Below, in pieces: positions 63,670 to 64,000 of a stretch of DNA of 64,000 nucleotides. Position numbers and translations under genes: made by a program. Position 1 is the first letter of the stretch. Each line of letters starts with the position of its first letter. This DNA comes from Thermoplasmata archaeon (GTDB lineage Archaea; Thermoplasmatota; Thermoplasmata; Methanomassiliicoccales; Methanomethylophilaceae). The stretch is taken from positions 1 to 64,000 of the forward strand of contig SUSV01000008.1 in assembly GCA_015063245.1 (NCBI GenBank), read 5' to 3'. The notes under the pieces are model-generated. The model had not been told where the DNA came from. It saw only the letters and a program-made list of their open reading frames with translations, and made no database searches.

Positions 63670-64000
63670 ATGGCTAGCAAGACTGACAACTACTGTCAAC
63701 TCCTGGGCCTGAATCCCTTCAACGAAGCCAAGTACACTCCCGAGTCGATCAAGGACAAGATCGACAAGCAGGAGACCAGATGGGCAAACGAGTTCAGGAA
63801 CAAACAGAACGACACCGGCCAGAGGTTCAAGTACCACAAGCTGCTGGACGAGGTTCCCGAGATCAGGCGCTGTATGTCGGACCCGATCCTCAGGAAGAAG
63901 GTCTTCGCTGACGGGATGAAGGATCTCGAGGGCAAGTGCCAGAAGATCAAGCTCGACTGCGTCATCCTCGCGGACGGCACCATGGTCGTCCTCCCCGGAG
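63670..64000 (+). CDS. J-domain-like partner protein, truncated by window end
   Basis: MASKTDNYCQLLGLNPFNEAKYTPESIKDKIDKQETRWANEFRNKQNDTGQRFKYHKLLDEVPEIRRCMSDPILRKKVF...; J-like helical pattern, no HPD; starts 10 bp after the Hsp70-VWA stop. Confidence 0.5.
   Translation, partial: MASKTDNYCQLLGLNPFNEAKYTPESIKDKIDKQETRWANEFRNKQNDTGQRFKYHKLLDEVPEIRRCMSDPILRKKVFADGMKDLEGKCQKIKLDCVILADGTMVVLPG

Noticed and set aside
1-64000. tRNA, rRNA, transposase or phage genes
   Set aside because: None recognised on either strand; no transposase/integrase motif among the ORFs, so mobility of the repeat-bounded cassettes stays hypothetical.

Overview
The window looks like a chromosomal segment of a methanogenic archaeon, probably Thermoplasmata/Methanomassiliicoccales. 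This is inferred from archaeal RfcS, Orc1/Cdc6, RpoL, TruD and UbiA-type genes, a full siroheme/corrin precursor operon, Sel1 proteins and near-absence of TAG stops; no 16S or mcr/pyl gene is present to confirm it. Housekeeping blocks are: sirC-hemA-hemB-hemL-hemC-cobA-hemD; cysS; a lipid/polyprenol-type cluster; cdc6, rfcS, IMPase and paaK; fhs; and two tandem feoA-feoB-Cys-rich modules, followed by rubredoxin and an Hsp70-VWA fusion. Against this background are nine AAA_14/DUF4143- or DUF234-type ATPase genes plus one probable relic. Most have a private set of repeats or dyads in front of the gene, and two are bracketed by direct repeats. In the first 6.6 kb a ~75-145 bp hairpin-rich repeat recurs four times in the same orientation, cutting the region into ATPase-bearing segments like a cassette array. 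Other notable items are: (i) a single in-frame TAG inside a Na/Pi cotransporter (possible pyrrolysine/readthrough); (ii) a tandem pair of 167-bp elements with covarying hairpins and an antisense 37-aa hydrophobic ORF; (iii) four DtxR-like boxes, two beside a hairpin-rich intergenic region that may encode an iron-linked sRNA; (iv) three covarying TGYATTAYAATRCA palindromes; (v) an AbiEi antitoxin beside a truncated AbiEii toxin; (vi) paired surface proteins sharing ends and leader motifs. No rRNA, tRNA or CRISPR array was recognised.
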